Assembly: GCF_000406945.1 (NCBI RefSeq)
Contig: NZ_KE136354.1
Span: 301,607 to 365,606, forward strand
Direction: 5' to 3'
Length of the DNA: 64,000 nt
Source: Enterococcus dispar ATCC 51266
GTDB lineage: Bacteria; Bacillota; Bacilli; Lactobacillales; Enterococcaceae
The notes beneath the pieces were generated by a model. That model saw nothing but the letters and a program-made list of their open reading frames with translations, was not told where the DNA came from and did not search any database. Below, in pieces: positions 35,552-44,446 of the stretch. Positions within the stretch are counted from its first letter, which is position 1, and each line of letters begins with the position of its first letter. A program made the position numbers and the translations under genes.

Positions 35552-36286
35552 ATGGATGATGTCAAAAACGAAGTAAGTAAAAATAGCGTCACGAAAAATC
35601 TAATACAAAAGTTAGCAGAAATTACAAATGAAATTGAAAGAATTCCCAAAAATGGGCATAACGATTTCCATAATTATGACTACGCTTTGGAAAGTGATAT
35701 TAAGGATGTTGTTCGACCTTTACTAGTTGCGCAGAATCTTTTTATGTTGTCTGATGAAAAATCGCGATCTGTAACAGAAATCAAGACACAAAAAGGTACA
35801 CAGCAATTAGTAACACTTGAAATCGAATATACGATATTTGATGGTGACACTGGGGAGACAATAAAATTTACTGGATTTGGCGATGGTCAAGATGCTGGCG
35901 ATAAAGCAGTTTACAAAGCTAAAACTGGTGCACTTAAGTACGCATTGACTTCTCTGTTTCTAATTCCGACGGGAGATGATCCAGAAACCGGAGGAAAGAA
36001 ACCATTACAACCGCCTAAAACTATTAATGAAGAACAAGTAAAAACATTGGAAGATTTAATTCATACAGTAGCATCAATGTCTAATTCAAATCCAGCGCAA
36101 GTTTTAGGTCAATTAAAAACTGAATCTGGATTTAATAAGACTATTAACAAAATGACGGAAGCTGATTTTGGGATAGCATTACAAATTTTACAAAAATGGA
36201 AAAAGGCTTATGCCAAACATCTTCAAAATAAAACTCAACCAAAACAAGAAAATATAAACTCAATTCCATGGGGGCAAAAACAATGA
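35552..36286 (+). CDS. ERF family single-strand annealing recombinase
   Basis: A 244-residue ERF protein. The core (about 18-145) includes GHNDFHNYDYALESDI, VTLEIEYTIFDGDTGETI, GDGQDAGDKAVYKAKTGALKYAL and LIPTGDDPE. It pairs single strands in phage recombination and replication. Its stop overlaps the next start (ATGA). Confidence 0.92.
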   Translation: MDDVKNEVSKNSVTKNLIQKLAEITNEIERIPKNGHNDFHNYDYALESDIKDVVRPLLVAQNLFMLSDEKSRSVTEIKTQKGTQQLVTLEIEYTIFDGDTGETIKFTGFGDGQDAGDKAVYKAKTGALKYALTSLFLIPTGDDPETGGKKPLQPPKTINEEQVKTLEDLIHTVASMSNSNPAQVLGQLKTESGFNKTINKMTEADFGIALQILQKWKKAYAKHLQNKTQPKQENINSIPWGQKQ

Positions 36287-37272
36287 CAGAAAATCCATTA
36301 ACGGTACCAGATATGCAATTTGAGGTAAGTTACACACCATCAACTATCAAGATAGAAAATGAAGAACTACTAGAAAGTTTAATTGAACAGACGACAGAAC
36401 ACTATAGCAATCAAGTCTTTAAATTTGATGCAGAAAATGTTGCAGAGGCAAAACAAGCCAAAATAGATTTGAATAAAATTGCCAAAATGATTGATGATCG
36501 CAGAAAAGAAATTAAAGCTGATTATTCTCAACCGTTGAATACTTTTGAAGAGAAAATGAAGCGATATGTTGAACGTATCAAGAAGGTATCTGACGATATT
36601 AATTCTGGAATTAAGCTTTTTGATGAATCAGAAAAAGCCATTCGTATAGAAAAAATAAAAATTGAGATGGAAAAAATTGCTGAACCTTTAAATATTGAAC
36701 CGGAAGCTATTGAAATTAGTACTAGTTGGATAAATAAAACGGCTTTTACGACAAAAGGTGAAGTTAAAGGGAAAATACTTGATGAAATTCACGACAAAAT
36801 GAAAATTGTAGCAATGCAAAAAAGTCAGATAGCGGCTGATAAGGCGACTATTACGGATTATGCAGAAATCGCTGGACTAGATCCATATGCATGGTCAGGT
36901 TTAATTGATCAAGGGTGGTCGGTGGCCGATATCCGGGAAAAAATTAAACAGGCAGTGGAAGATAAACGCCGTCGAGAACAGGCAGAAAAAGAAGCGGAGG
37001 CTGAACGGCAGCGGAAAAAAGCTGAATATGATGCAGCTATCGCCGAAATGGAAAGAGAAAAAGCAGTTGAGACGAATCAAGGAACTTTGGTTGACCCTGA
37101 AACTGGTGAATTAATCCAAGCAGCAAACAATGAACCGTCGGTACCGATAACAGAAGTGGATGATAATCCGACGATGACGGTAACTCTACAATTAACCGCA
37201 AGCCGCCAAAAATTGGCAAACTTAAATGAGTACCTCGTAGAAAATGGTATTAGTGTGGTGCCGGTGCAATGA
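36283..37272 (+). CDS. DUF1351 family phage protein
   Basis: About 329 residues, helical and rich in Lys/Glu, with long coiled-coil stretches (about 65-150 and 225-280). DUF1351 proteins accompany ERF or RecT genes in low-GC phages; function unknown. Starts inside the ATGA overlap with erf; the longer frame from 36268 is less likely. Confidence 0.8.
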   Translation: MTENPLTVPDMQFEVSYTPSTIKIENEELLESLIEQTTEHYSNQVFKFDAENVAEAKQAKIDLNKIAKMIDDRRKEIKADYSQPLNTFEEKMKRYVERIKKVSDDINSGIKLFDESEKAIRIEKIKIEMEKIAEPLNIEPEAIEISTSWINKTAFTTKGEVKGKILDEIHDKMKIVAMQKSQIAADKATITDYAEIAGLDPYAWSGLIDQGWSVADIREKIKQAVEDKRRREQAEKEAEAERQRKKAEYDAAIAEMEREKAVETNQGTLVDPETGELIQAANNEPSVPITEVDDNPTMTVTLQLTASRQKLANLNEYLVENGISVVPVQ

Positions 37273-37910
37273 TGGGGAAATTGCTATCCACGGATGGCAG
37301 AAAAATAACAATTGAACTTGAAGAAGCATTCAATCAAGAATACTTACATCTACTAGCCAACGGAGAGGATAACTATTTGGAAGTAGCTGCATTAGATAAT
37401 CGAGGAATCTCCGCTAAACAAAATGCGCTATCCCACGCCTTAATCGCTGATGTGGCGCGTTGGCAAGGTGAGTATCCTTATTGGTCGAAGATAGATTTGA
37501 AATACTACTATGAGGCATTAAGCGGCGTATGGTTTGAACATCATAAAGCAACTAAATCTGATGCAAAAAAATGGATTGATTTTCTAATCGAGTTTGTTAT
37601 TTCAAATAACGTTCCACTTCCTAAAGTATATAACTATTTACTGGATGAAAATTCATGGTTTTATCAATGCTTAAAATATCGACGTTGCTGCATTTGTATG
37701 GAACAAGCAGATATAGCACATGTTGATGCAGTCGGTATGGGTAGAAACAGGAGAAAAATTAACCATTCTGATTTTAGATTTATGGCGTTATGCCGATTTC
37801 ATCATACAGAACAGCACACCGTAGGGCTAACTGAATTCTTTAAAAAATATCGAATTATTCTCGTGAAATTGAATGATGAAGAACGAAGAAAACTAAGGAT
37901 AGGAGGGTAG
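37269..37910 (+). CDS. Putative HNHc nuclease (phage recombination module)
   Basis: A 213-residue protein of the phage HNHc group found beside ERF/RecT. The C-terminal half has CCICMEQADIAHVDAVGMGRNRRKINHSDFRFMALCRFHHTEQH, a zinc finger plus HNH-type histidines. It may process DNA during recombination. Overlaps the gene before it by 4 nt. Confidence 0.8.
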   Translation: MMGKLLSTDGRKITIELEEAFNQEYLHLLANGEDNYLEVAALDNRGISAKQNALSHALIADVARWQGEYPYWSKIDLKYYYEALSGVWFEHHKATKSDAKKWIDFLIEFVISNNVPLPKVYNYLLDENSWFYQCLKYRRCCICMEQADIAHVDAVGMGRNRRKINHSDFRFMALCRFHHTEQHTVGLTEFFKKYRIILVKLNDEERRKLRIGG

Positions 37911-37913
37911 AAA

Positions 37914-38735
37914 TTGGCAGAACGTAGAATGTTCGCAAAAACAATAATAGATAGTGACGCTTTTCTGGATATGCCACTATCTTCGCAAGCCTTATACTTT
38001 CATCTTTCGATGAGAGCTGATGATGAAGGATTTATTAATAATCCCAAAAAAATACAGCGCATGATTGGTTCGTCAGATGACGATTTGCGAATTTTGATGG
38101 CAAAAAATTTTATTTTAGCGTTCGAGAGTGGCGTGATTGTGATAAAGCATTGGAAAATACACAACTATATTCGTAATGACAGATTTAAACCAACGATGTA
38201 TCAAGATGAAAAGGCGCTGTTAAGCGAAAAAGATAACAAATCATATTCACTAGATGATGTTGGTATACCAAGTGACAACCAACTGTCATACCGATTGGAT
38301 ACACAGGTTAGGTTAGGTAAGGATAGGTTAGGTAAGGATAGAGATAGAAAAGATATTACGCCTTCGGAGGAACCTCCGAAAGCTAAACCTGTTCGTCACA
38401 AATATGGCGAATATAAAAATGTCCTTTTAACAGATCAAGACATGGAGAAACTGCAAACTGAGTTCCCAAGCGACTGGCAAGACCGTATTGAACGACTGTC
38501 GAGTTATATCGCATCAACTGGCAAGACCTATAAAAATCATCTTGCAACAATTAGAAATTGGGCGAGAAAAGATAAGGCGCAGCCTAAGCCGCAGCAAGCC
38601 TATGGACAACCAGTCAAACGTGAGGAAATGCCGAATTGGGACGCGCAAACGACCGCAAGTAGTCCATCTCGAAAAGCGGAAATAGAAAAAATGATGGAAG
38701 AATTATTCATAGATAACGAGGAGGAAAACAGATGA
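37914..38735 (+). CDS. Phage replisome organiser (DnaD-like)
   Basis: A 273-residue protein with the typical N-terminus [40 protein letters not shown] (winged helix). A variable middle with an [15 protein letters not shown] repeat follows, then a C-terminal DnaD-related segment with [15 protein letters not shown]. It starts at TTG behind GGAGGG. Such proteins bind the phage origin and load helicase. Confidence 0.85.
   Translation: MAERRMFAKTIIDSDAFLDMPLSSQALYFHLSMRADDEGFINNPKKIQRMIGSSDDDLRILMAKNFILAFESGVIVIKHWKIHNYIRNDRFKPTMYQDEKALLSEKDNKSYSLDDVGIPSDNQLSYRLDTQVRLGKDRLGKDRDRKDITPSEEPPKAKPVRHKYGEYKNVLLTDQDMEKLQTEFPSDWQDRIERLSSYIASTGKTYKNHLATIRNWARKDKAQPKPQQAYGQPVKREEMPNWDAQTTASSPSRKAEIEKMMEELFIDNEEENR
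38307..38341 (+). repeat. 15-bp tandem repeats inside the replisome organiser gene
   Basis: GGTTAGGTAAGGATA occurs twice in tandem, with a partial copy before and GATAGAGATAG after. It encodes RLGKD repeats. Phage origins often lie as iterons within this gene, so it is a candidate origin. Confidence 0.45.
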
Positions 38736-39217
38736 TTAACAACGTAGTTCTAGTCGGGCGTCTAACTAAAGACCCTGACCTCAAATATACAGGAAACGGT
38801 CAAGCAGTCGCGACCTTTACTTTAGCAGTAAATCGTAATTTCACGAACCAAAGCGGTGAGCGTGAAGCAGATTTTATCAATTGTGTGATTTGGCGTAAAC
38901 CAGCAGAAACCTTAGCAAATTATGCCCGTAAAGGCACTCTGCTAGGTGTTACCGGCCGTATTCAAACGCGAAATTATGAAAATCAACAAGGACAGCGAGT
39001 GTACGTGACAGAAGTAGTAGTTGAAAATTTTCAACTGCTGGAGAGCAAGAATAGCAATTCTAGCCAAAATACGAGCACTGCAAGCGTTCCGAACGCGCAA
39101 ACGAATAATTACGCTCCTGACAATCAAAACGCAACACAGACGAATTTAGGCGTGAACCCGATAAATGACTTTGAAGCTACGACAATCGATATTAATGATG
39201 ACGATTTGCCGTTTTGA
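38732..39217 (+). CDS. ssb: Single-stranded DNA-binding protein
   Basis: A 161-residue SSB: OB fold (1-105, [35 protein letters not shown]), Gln/Asn-rich linker, and the acidic tip DINDDDLPF that recruits partner proteins. ATGA overlap with the gene before it. Confidence 0.96.
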   Translation: MINNVVLVGRLTKDPDLKYTGNGQAVATFTLAVNRNFTNQSGEREADFINCVIWRKPAETLANYARKGTLLGVTGRIQTRNYENQQGQRVYVTEVVVENFQLLESKNSNSSQNTSTASVPNAQTNNYAPDNQNATQTNLGVNPINDFEATTIDINDDDLPF

Positions 39218-39228
39218 GGTGAATGAAT

Positions 39229-39717
39229 ATGACAATTAAGGAACAGAAACATCAAATCGTTTTGAGGCAATGTGAAATCTTAGATAGCGATTTATCAGAA
39301 GAGGAAAGAAACGAAAAGCTTAAGCCGCTGTTTAAAGAATTTCAACGCTTAAAGCGGTTGGAAATGAAACAGAATAAGCCTAAAACGAAGAAGACAATAG
39401 ATATGTCTGTACGTCTAACGGATATCGATACAGGAGAAGAACGATTCTTTGAATCAATGATTGCGGCAGCTATGTTTTTGGATAAAAGTGCCAGTGTTTT
39501 TAATAAAGAAGTACGAAAAAGTAATGGAATTGTACAAGGATACAAATACGAACGCAGGAACAAGAAATATCGCTACCAAAAAGGCAACCGCAGAATTGAA
39601 GGCTCTATACTTGAAATTGCTAGACGTTTAGAAGTCGGAGAAGTGTATATACGTGCTTTGAATACACAACCAACTAAAAATATATCTGTCGTCGAAATTG
39701 ATAGGTGGAAGGATTAG
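39229..39717 (+). CDS. Phage protein with NUMOD-like segment, unknown
   Basis: About 162 residues, basic. The middle (MSVRLTDIDTGEERFFESMIAAAMFLDKSASVFNKEVRKS) resembles NUMOD1-type DNA-binding segments, and a helix-turn-helix-like stretch follows. No nuclease motif is seen. ATG 39229 is better spaced from GAGGTG than ATG 39223. Confidence 0.6.
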   Translation: MTIKEQKHQIVLRQCEILDSDLSEEERNEKLKPLFKEFQRLKRLEMKQNKPKTKKTIDMSVRLTDIDTGEERFFESMIAAAMFLDKSASVFNKEVRKSNGIVQGYKYERRNKKYRYQKGNRRIEGSILEIARRLEVGEVYIRALNTQPTKNISVVEIDRWKD

Positions 39718-39726
39718 GGAGGTCGA

Positions 39727-39939
39727 GTGATGTATTCACGTCAATTGTGGGGCGCGCAAGTTAGATCCAAAATTTTGAACTATGTACGCGAAAACGGAGA
39801 AACAACTAGAAAAGAAATAATTCTGCACTGTGGAAAAGAAGCATCAGGTCAGCTTAATAAGCTGGTACAACAAGGGGGACTGGTGCGCGTGGAAAAAGGC
39901 GTGTATCGGTGGCAAGAGATTAAAGTGGAGGTATTTTAA
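39727..39939 (+). CDS. Small winged-helix-like phage protein
   Basis: 70 residues (RSKILNYVRENGETTRKEIILHCGKEASGQLNKLVQQGGLVRVEKGVYRW), the pattern of a winged-helix DNA-binding domain. Its last base overlaps the dUTPase start. Role unknown. Confidence 0.6.
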   Translation: MMYSRQLWGAQVRSKILNYVRENGETTRKEIILHCGKEASGQLNKLVQQGGLVRVEKGVYRWQEIKVEVF

Positions 39940-40397
39940 TGCAACTAAAAGTAAAACGACTAACAGAAACAGCTATATTGCCAATTAGAGCGCATCAATC
40001 GGATGCAGGGTTAGATATTTGTGCGGATGAAGACGTCACGATTAACGTTGGAGAAACAGTTACGGTGTCAACTGGATTGTCTATCGCTATCCCAGAAGGC
40101 TACTACGGGCGATTGAAAGGAAGAAGTGGACTGACCGCTAAAACCTTGCTAAGAGTACAAGAAGGCACAATAGACGCTAACTATCGTGGTGAGATTAAGG
40201 TAATCTGTGATATTAAAACGAAGGTTTTAGATCGAGTGATAGATGGAATGATTTATGCGCATAATATATCACTAAAACGCGGCGAACGCATAGCTCAATT
40301 AATTATCCAACCTCTCCCAACTGTGGAAGTGGTAGAGGTAGACGAGCTAGACGATACAGACCGTGGCGAGGGCGGCTTTGGGAGTACGGGGGTATGA
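39939..40397 (+). CDS. dut: dUTP diphosphatase
   Basis: A 152-residue trimeric dUTPase with its five motifs: SDAGLDI, GRLKGRSGL, GTIDANYRGEI, RGERIAQLII and the C-terminal GEGGFGSTG arm. It keeps uracil out of phage DNA. GGAGGT precedes the ATG. Confidence 0.95.
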   Translation: MQLKVKRLTETAILPIRAHQSDAGLDICADEDVTINVGETVTVSTGLSIAIPEGYYGRLKGRSGLTAKTLLRVQEGTIDANYRGEIKVICDIKTKVLDRVIDGMIYAHNISLKRGERIAQLIIQPLPTVEVVEVDELDDTDRGEGGFGSTGV

Positions 40398-40438
40398 GGA
40401 TGAAAGTCGTGATGGCGTATGACTAAGGAGGAACAAAA

Positions 40439-40987
40439 ATGAAAGTAAGCGAAGCAATCGAGATTTTAGAAAGCAAAGTATTGAGATCAGAAGAAAACTT
40501 AAAACATTTCCCCAAAGAAAGCCAAGGTTACGCTGCTAACGAGGCGAGAATTATCGCATACAACATCGCCATCAACACACTACAGCAATTAGACGAACCA
40601 CAAGCCGAGAAGGTGGAAGTGCCTGATTATGTGGCGGAGTGGTATGAAGTAAACAAAGGTAACTTAGAGTTTAACATTGCATCAGCATTTCATCGCATTG
40701 GTCGCAACACACATAACCCACAACATTCAATTTATGAATGGTTGAACGACAGTAATAACGAGCCAATGCAAACATTATTCAAAATGAAAGACGGCTACAC
40801 CGTCAAGCCTAAGCGGTGGGTGGTAGTTAACAAGAAGGGGCGATATTTTATGCACTTTAATTCTGATGCAGAACATCCATTTGAGAAAGTATTTGGCTTT
40901 GATGCATCAGATGGATATCCATTTACCAATCGCGCCAAAGCCGAGGCAGTCGCTACGTTGGTTGATGGGAGTGTGGAGGAAGTATGA
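40439..40987 (+). CDS. DUF1642 family phage protein
   Basis: 182 residues with a conserved central PDYVAEWYEVNK segment and a C-terminal YPFTNRAKAEAVATLVDGSVEEV, as in DUF1642 proteins of lactococcal and enterococcal phages. Function unknown. AGGAGG precedes the ATG; the 3' end carries the ribosome site of the next gene. Confidence 0.75.
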   Translation: MKVSEAIEILESKVLRSEENLKHFPKESQGYAANEARIIAYNIAINTLQQLDEPQAEKVEVPDYVAEWYEVNKGNLEFNIASAFHRIGRNTHNPQHSIYEWLNDSNNEPMQTLFKMKDGYTVKPKRWVVVNKKGRYFMHFNSDAEHPFEKVFGFDASDGYPFTNRAKAEAVATLVDGSVEEV

Positions 40988-41220
40988 GAAAGAAAATTGT
41001 AGCAGTAGTAAATGACCAAACAGAAAGTATAGTTGCTGTACTTGAAGGGCATCATTATTATTTTCCTTTTTCGGGAGTACCATCTAAGTACATTGAAGAG
41101 ACCAACCGCTACGGCGAGATTGGTGAGTGCTCAATGATTAAGATTGACTACTTTGGTTTTGCACGATATATATCAACTGAAAATTATTCATTGGTTTATG
41201 AGGAGGTAGCGGAGGCATGA
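40984..41220 (+). CDS. Small phage protein, unknown
   Basis: 78 residues, no motif recognised. Starts in an ATGA overlap with the DUF1642 gene and ends YEEVAEA, encoded by a junction repeat (GAGGAGGTAGCGGA) that serves as the next ribosome site. Confidence 0.55.
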   Translation: MRKKIVAVVNDQTESIVAVLEGHHYYFPFSGVPSKYIEETNRYGEIGECSMIKIDYFGFARYISTENYSLVYEEVAEA

Positions 41221-41420
41221 TCGAGAAAGCAGATTACGTCATTTGCTCTACTCCAAGCTACATCTCCCTTGATTGTCCAAAATGTGACGATCATATTGAA
41301 ATTGATTGGAAGAAAGTTGAAGGGGCGTTCGGTGTCAATCTTTACTACGGAAATTGTGGAGCAATAGTGTGCCAGAACTGTGGGCATGATATTGAATTAG
41401 GCGATGCGGAATATGATTGA
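41217..41420 (+). CDS. Small zinc-ribbon protein
   Basis: 67 residues with two Cys pairs, CPKC and CQNC, about 35 residues apart, likely one zinc ribbon. ATGA overlap at the start. Unknown role. Confidence 0.6.
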   Translation: MIEKADYVICSTPSYISLDCPKCDDHIEIDWKKVEGAFGVNLYYGNCGAIVCQNCGHDIELGDAEYD

Positions 41421-41432
41421 GGAGGTAGCGGA

Positions 41433-41615
41433 ATGAAAACACCACTCGAAATCATCGAATACGAACTGGCAGGCGTGGAGAAAAATATCAAAAAGCTAGG
41501 CAAGCCAAGGTTCTACCAGTTTAAAAATAAGTGGTGGTTGAACTATTGGAAGGGCGTTAGATTTGGCATGTTACGAATTAGGGAAATGATACAGATTGAG
41601 GAGGTAGCGGAATGA
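41433..41615 (+). CDS. Small phage protein, unknown
   Basis: 60 residues, basic and aromatic (RFYQFKNKWWLNYWKGVRFGMLRIREM), ending IEEVAE from the junction repeat. The same repeat provides its own ribosome site at 41419. Confidence 0.55.
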   Translation: MKTPLEIIEYELAGVEKNIKKLGKPRFYQFKNKWWLNYWKGVRFGMLRIREMIQIEEVAE

Positions 41616-41812
41616 ATATAAAAGCGACAGTTTGGTTAAAAGACGGGAACAATGCAGAAATCATGCTTCACAATACAACATTACAGGCAGAATCCAGACA
41701 ATATTCGGAAGCTATGAAATATCAAGTTATTTCTCACGATGGTCCGACCAGCATACAACTGATTCCAGTTGAGCATATAGCGATGATTAATTTGGAGGAG
41801 GTAGCGGAATGA
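41612..41812 (+). CDS. Small phage protein, unknown
   Basis: 66 residues, ending NLEEVAE from the junction repeat. ATGA overlaps at both ends. The middle resembles a small beta-rich fold (ATVWLKDGNNAEIMLHN). Unknown role. Confidence 0.55.
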   Translation: MNIKATVWLKDGNNAEIMLHNTTLQAESRQYSEAMKYQVISHDGPTSIQLIPVEHIAMINLEEVAE

Positions 41813-42228
41813 AATATAAAGGGAAATCTATGATGAGCTTGAATCAAATGGCAGAAATTGGAATTAAATACCAAGGTGATGGGTATGTTACTGGGTTTCC
41901 AATCATTTCTGACAATGATGCTTATATTTTAAATGGCGTGATTGAAGCCAACGAGGAGTATATCGCTATTGAACAGTGGATACCGGTATTTCCAGAATCA
42001 TTACAGCCTGTCTCTCCCTCTCTCACCGACGATCAGCAGGTCGTGTTGGAGTGGTTGAAGGAAGAAACGCAGCGGCGCAGAAATATCCATGCAGCATTAT
42101 ATTGGTTTTATGAAACTAATGTTGAATTAGACCTGATTCCATCTAGCTTATCAGATGTGGAATGGTGCCAAGTCCTCGCTGCGTTTGCGGAATGGGGCTT
42201 GAACTCTTGCCAAAATGGAAACAGTTGA
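41809..42228 (+). CDS. Phage protein, unknown
   Basis: 139 residues. The central part (LTDDQQVVLEWLKEETQRRRNIHAALYWFYE) and a C-terminal WCQVLAAFAEWGL stretch are helical. Last member of the junction-repeat series. No family is recognised. Confidence 0.55.
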   Translation: MKYKGKSMMSLNQMAEIGIKYQGDGYVTGFPIISDNDAYILNGVIEANEEYIAIEQWIPVFPESLQPVSPSLTDDQQVVLEWLKEETQRRRNIHAALYWFYETNVELDLIPSSLSDVEWCQVLAAFAEWGLNSCQNGNS

Positions 42229-42359
42229 ACTGTTAAGCAATCCTTAACGGTTCCACCGGTTGCAAACTGACAAACGGCATTGCATCAACGTTTAGAGTAA
42301 CTTAAAATCGTCCGTTCTACCGTTCGATAGGCGGGCGATTCGAGTGAGGGAGGAAGGAA

Positions 42360-42722
42360 ATGGACGAATTGAAAGATTTAGAAAGAGAAAACGAACAACT
42401 AAAAAAAGAAACGGTTGACCTAGCGAAAGAAGCCGCCGTTAAATCGTGGGGCTGTCTATGGAGTTTAGCACTTATGGTGTTTTCTATCGCATTAGGCGGA
42501 TTTGTGGCGATGAAACTGTGGAATGGATTGATTGTACCAACGTTTGGCCTTGCGACGTTGAGTTACTGGCAAGCGTTTGGCTTAGATGTATTCGTTAGCT
42601 TTCTGACCGCCAAAATTGGAAATAAGAATGATGGGTACGAGAATAATCAAAAAGCGTATGTATCTATCATAGCCACATTGCTATTTTGGGGAATTGGGTC
42701 GATCGCAATGATGTTTATTTAG
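42360..42722 (+). CDS. Phage membrane protein, unknown
   Basis: 120 residues: an N-terminal charged helix (ELKDLERENEQLKKE), then three hydrophobic segments (about 34-55, 65-80, 100-120). GGGAGG precedes the ATG. The 130 nt before it hold no gene. Confidence 0.6.
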   Translation: MDELKDLERENEQLKKETVDLAKEAAVKSWGCLWSLALMVFSIALGGFVAMKLWNGLIVPTFGLATLSYWQAFGLDVFVSFLTAKIGNKNDGYENNQKAYVSIIATLLFWGIGSIAMMFI

Positions 42723-42732
42723 GAGGCAGAAC

Positions 42733-42879
42733 ATGACAGTCCAAGAATTAATTAATGAATTAATGAAAATTGAAGATAAGTCCATGATTGTGGAAGTCAC
42801 ACAAATGATGGTTGGTGAATACTTCACACACGAATCAGAACGAGTAGAAATTGAAGGGAACACAGTCTATATCTGGTAG
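42733..42879 (+). CDS. Small acidic phage protein
   Basis: 48 residues, MTVQELINELMKIEDK... to ...EIEGNTVYIW. TTAGGAGG precedes the ATG, and the stop overlaps the next ribosome site. Confidence 0.55.
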   Translation: MTVQELINELMKIEDKSMIVEVTQMMVGEYFTHESERVEIEGNTVYIW

Positions 42880-42888
42880 GAGGAAATT

Positions 42889-42972
42889 ATGATTATCAAA
42901 ATGATTGTAGGAGCGTTGTTCTTTCTGATGACCTTGTTGTTGGGTTACTCACGCAGGAAAAGACTAGTCTAA
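42889..42972 (+). CDS. Very small membrane peptide
   Basis: 27 residues: one hydrophobic segment (IVGALFFLMTLLLGY) then SRRKRLV. TAGGAGG precedes the ATG. The last codons form part of the terminator at 42951. Confidence 0.5.
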   Translation: MIIKMIVGALFFLMTLLLGYSRRKRLV

Positions 42973-42990
42973 CTAGTCTTTTTTCCTGCG
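42951..42990. terminator. Bidirectional terminator
   Basis: CGCAGGAAAAGACTAG pairs with CTAGTCTTTTTTCCTGCG around TCTAA. It separates the early operon from the minus-strand cassette. Confidence 0.85.
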
Positions 42991-43544
42991 AAGGTTGCAT
43001 TATGAGCGCCAATTAAAAAGTTTTGAATAAAAGGCACGCTGTTTTTTGGAGTTAATGCTGTCATCTCGCCAAAAGCTTTTATGTTATACGCGATACAAAG
43101 TTTAAAGTAATCTTCTAAGAAGTCATCAAGTGAATCACCTTCCTGCTTTGGACTATCTCTTAATAGTTTTTGAAGATGGATTTTACTGTTTTTGCGATCG
43201 CCGCCGGCAGATAGTGCTTTTCCAAATTTGTAACCTGCATCTAAAAATGATTTTAATTTAACACTTTCTTCTTTATCAATCATATGTTCCCCTTCTTTCG
43301 TTTGATTTAATTTAGCTAACTCATTTTCAAGTTCGTATTGTGCTAATTTATTACGAATGTCAGACATTGACATTTCAGCAAAGTAAGAAAATTCATCAAG
43401 AATTTGGATTGGCAGGGAAGCAACGGGCTTATCACGCTGCTTCCATGTCGACAGGGTTTGCTGACTGATTGAACTTTGTTTTGCGAATGCATAAACCGAC
43501 ATTTTTAAATCAGTTTCAATAAATTCAGTTACAGGGTAAGTCAT
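42969..43544 (-). CDS. HTH-containing protein of the reverse cassette
   Basis: 191 residues. The N-terminal part (SVYAFAKQSSISQQTLSTWKQRDKPVASLPIQIL) looks like a helix-turn-helix; a coiled linker (about 60-90) and a helical C-terminal part follow. It may bind DNA and regulate its own cassette. Last gene of three on the minus strand. Confidence 0.65.
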   Translation of the reverse strand: MTYPVTEFIETDLKMSVYAFAKQSSISQQTLSTWKQRDKPVASLPIQILDEFSYFAEMSMSDIRNKLAQYELENELAKLNQTKEGEHMIDKEESVKLKSFLDAGYKFGKALSAGGDRKNSKIHLQKLLRDSPKQEGDSLDDFLEDYFKLCIAYNIKAFGEMTALTPKNSVPFIQNFLIGAHNATFAGKKTS

Positions 43545-43559
43545 ATTATCGCTCCTTTT

Positions 43560-43877
43560 CTAAGCAAGATTTTTTAATTCTTCAATAATTTGCGAATCAA
43601 CAGAAAATTTAATGTTTTTAGATTTTAAGTCATCTATCAGTGCTTTTGTTTCCAAATCATTCATATTTGCATATCCTGTATAGATATCAAACTTGCGACC
43701 AGCAGGGGCCCAAAAACCGCCGTTTTCCCACGGATTGTCCCAAGAGTAATATTCTGTAAGAACCACCGCATGATTGTGATACTCGCTAAGTTCAAAACCA
43801 ACTTGATTTTCTCCCACGTTTTGATAAAAAGAGGATTGCTTAGTGATTAGAATAGTTTCTACTTTTTTTGTTTTCAT
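43560..43877 (-). CDS. Unknown protein of the reverse cassette
   Basis: 105 residues, cytoplasmic, with an aromatic central part (EYYSWDNPWENGGFWAPAG). No family is recognised. AGGAGAG precedes the ATG; 28 nt separate it from the gene upstream. Confidence 0.55.
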   Translation of the reverse strand: MKTKKVETILITKQSSFYQNVGENQVGFELSEYHNHAVVLTEYYSWDNPWENGGFWAPAGRKFDIYTGYANMNDLETKALIDDLKSKNIKFSVDSQIIEELKNLA

Positions 43878-43905
43878 GATGATCTCTCCTTATTATTAAT
43901 ATTTT

Positions 43906-44403
43906 TTAACCAATTTTTCTATATGTTTCTTTCAATTGATTCAACTTATCGTTTTCTTTTCTAATGAAAAAATCTGCAATAATAAAAGATTCTGAATCAT
44001 AATTACTAAATAATTGTTCAGCGCGTTTGATATTTTTTTTAGTTTTTATGAATGTTACATCGTCAACAACAACTGCTTTGTCTTCTTTAACAGAAACAAG
44101 TGAATAGAATTCTGTGTTTTCAACATAACCTTCAAATTCGCCAATTTCGTGAGTGTCAATGATTAATTCATAAACATCGTCGTCAGTAAGTTCGTCGTAG
44201 CATAATTGTAAGTCGATGTAGTGACTGTTAATTCGTTTTCCTTCTACATAATATTCAGTATCATTTTTTGTAATTTCAAACTGACTATTTTTTTCAGTTG
44301 AGTAACGGTCGTGTTTCACAACGTATTTAGCAACAACTGCTTCGATAACTTTTTCGATTTCTTTAACTTCAGTATTTTTGTTGAATTTAATAATTGTTCT
44401 CAT
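43906..44403 (-). CDS. Unknown protein of the reverse cassette
   Basis: 165 residues, acidic, mixed alpha-beta, no signal peptide. First gene of the cassette, read from a near-consensus promoter. AAAGGAG precedes the ATG. No family is recognised. Confidence 0.55.
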   Translation of the reverse strand: MRTIIKFNKNTEVKEIEKVIEAVVAKYVVKHDRYSTEKNSQFEITKNDTEYYVEGKRINSHYIDLQLCYDELTDDDVYELIIDTHEIGEFEGYVENTEFYSLVSVKEDKAVVVDDVTFIKTKKNIKRAEQLFSNYDSESFIIADFFIRKENDKLNQLKETYRKIG

Positions 44404-44446
44404 ATTAATCGTCTCCTTTTTTTATATCTCTCTCATCTACATTTAT

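Larger units (their letters stand above)
41200..41812 (+). repeat. Repeated gene-junction sequence GAGGAGGTAGCGGA
   Basis: The 14-mer occurs at 41200, 41419, 41598 and 41795. The last three are followed by ATGA. Each copy is both the ribosome site of the next gene and, in three cases, the EEVAE-coding 3' end of the gene before. GTGGAGGAAGTATGA at 40973 is a weaker relative. Confidence 0.85.

Noticed and set aside
40394..40426. Ten-codon ORF after the dUTPase gene
   Set aside because: Too short, no separate ribosome site, and the frame has no recognisable feature.
41200..41812. CRISPR-like array from the four 14-mers
   Set aside because: Units are too short, spacers differ widely in length and are clear coding sequences.
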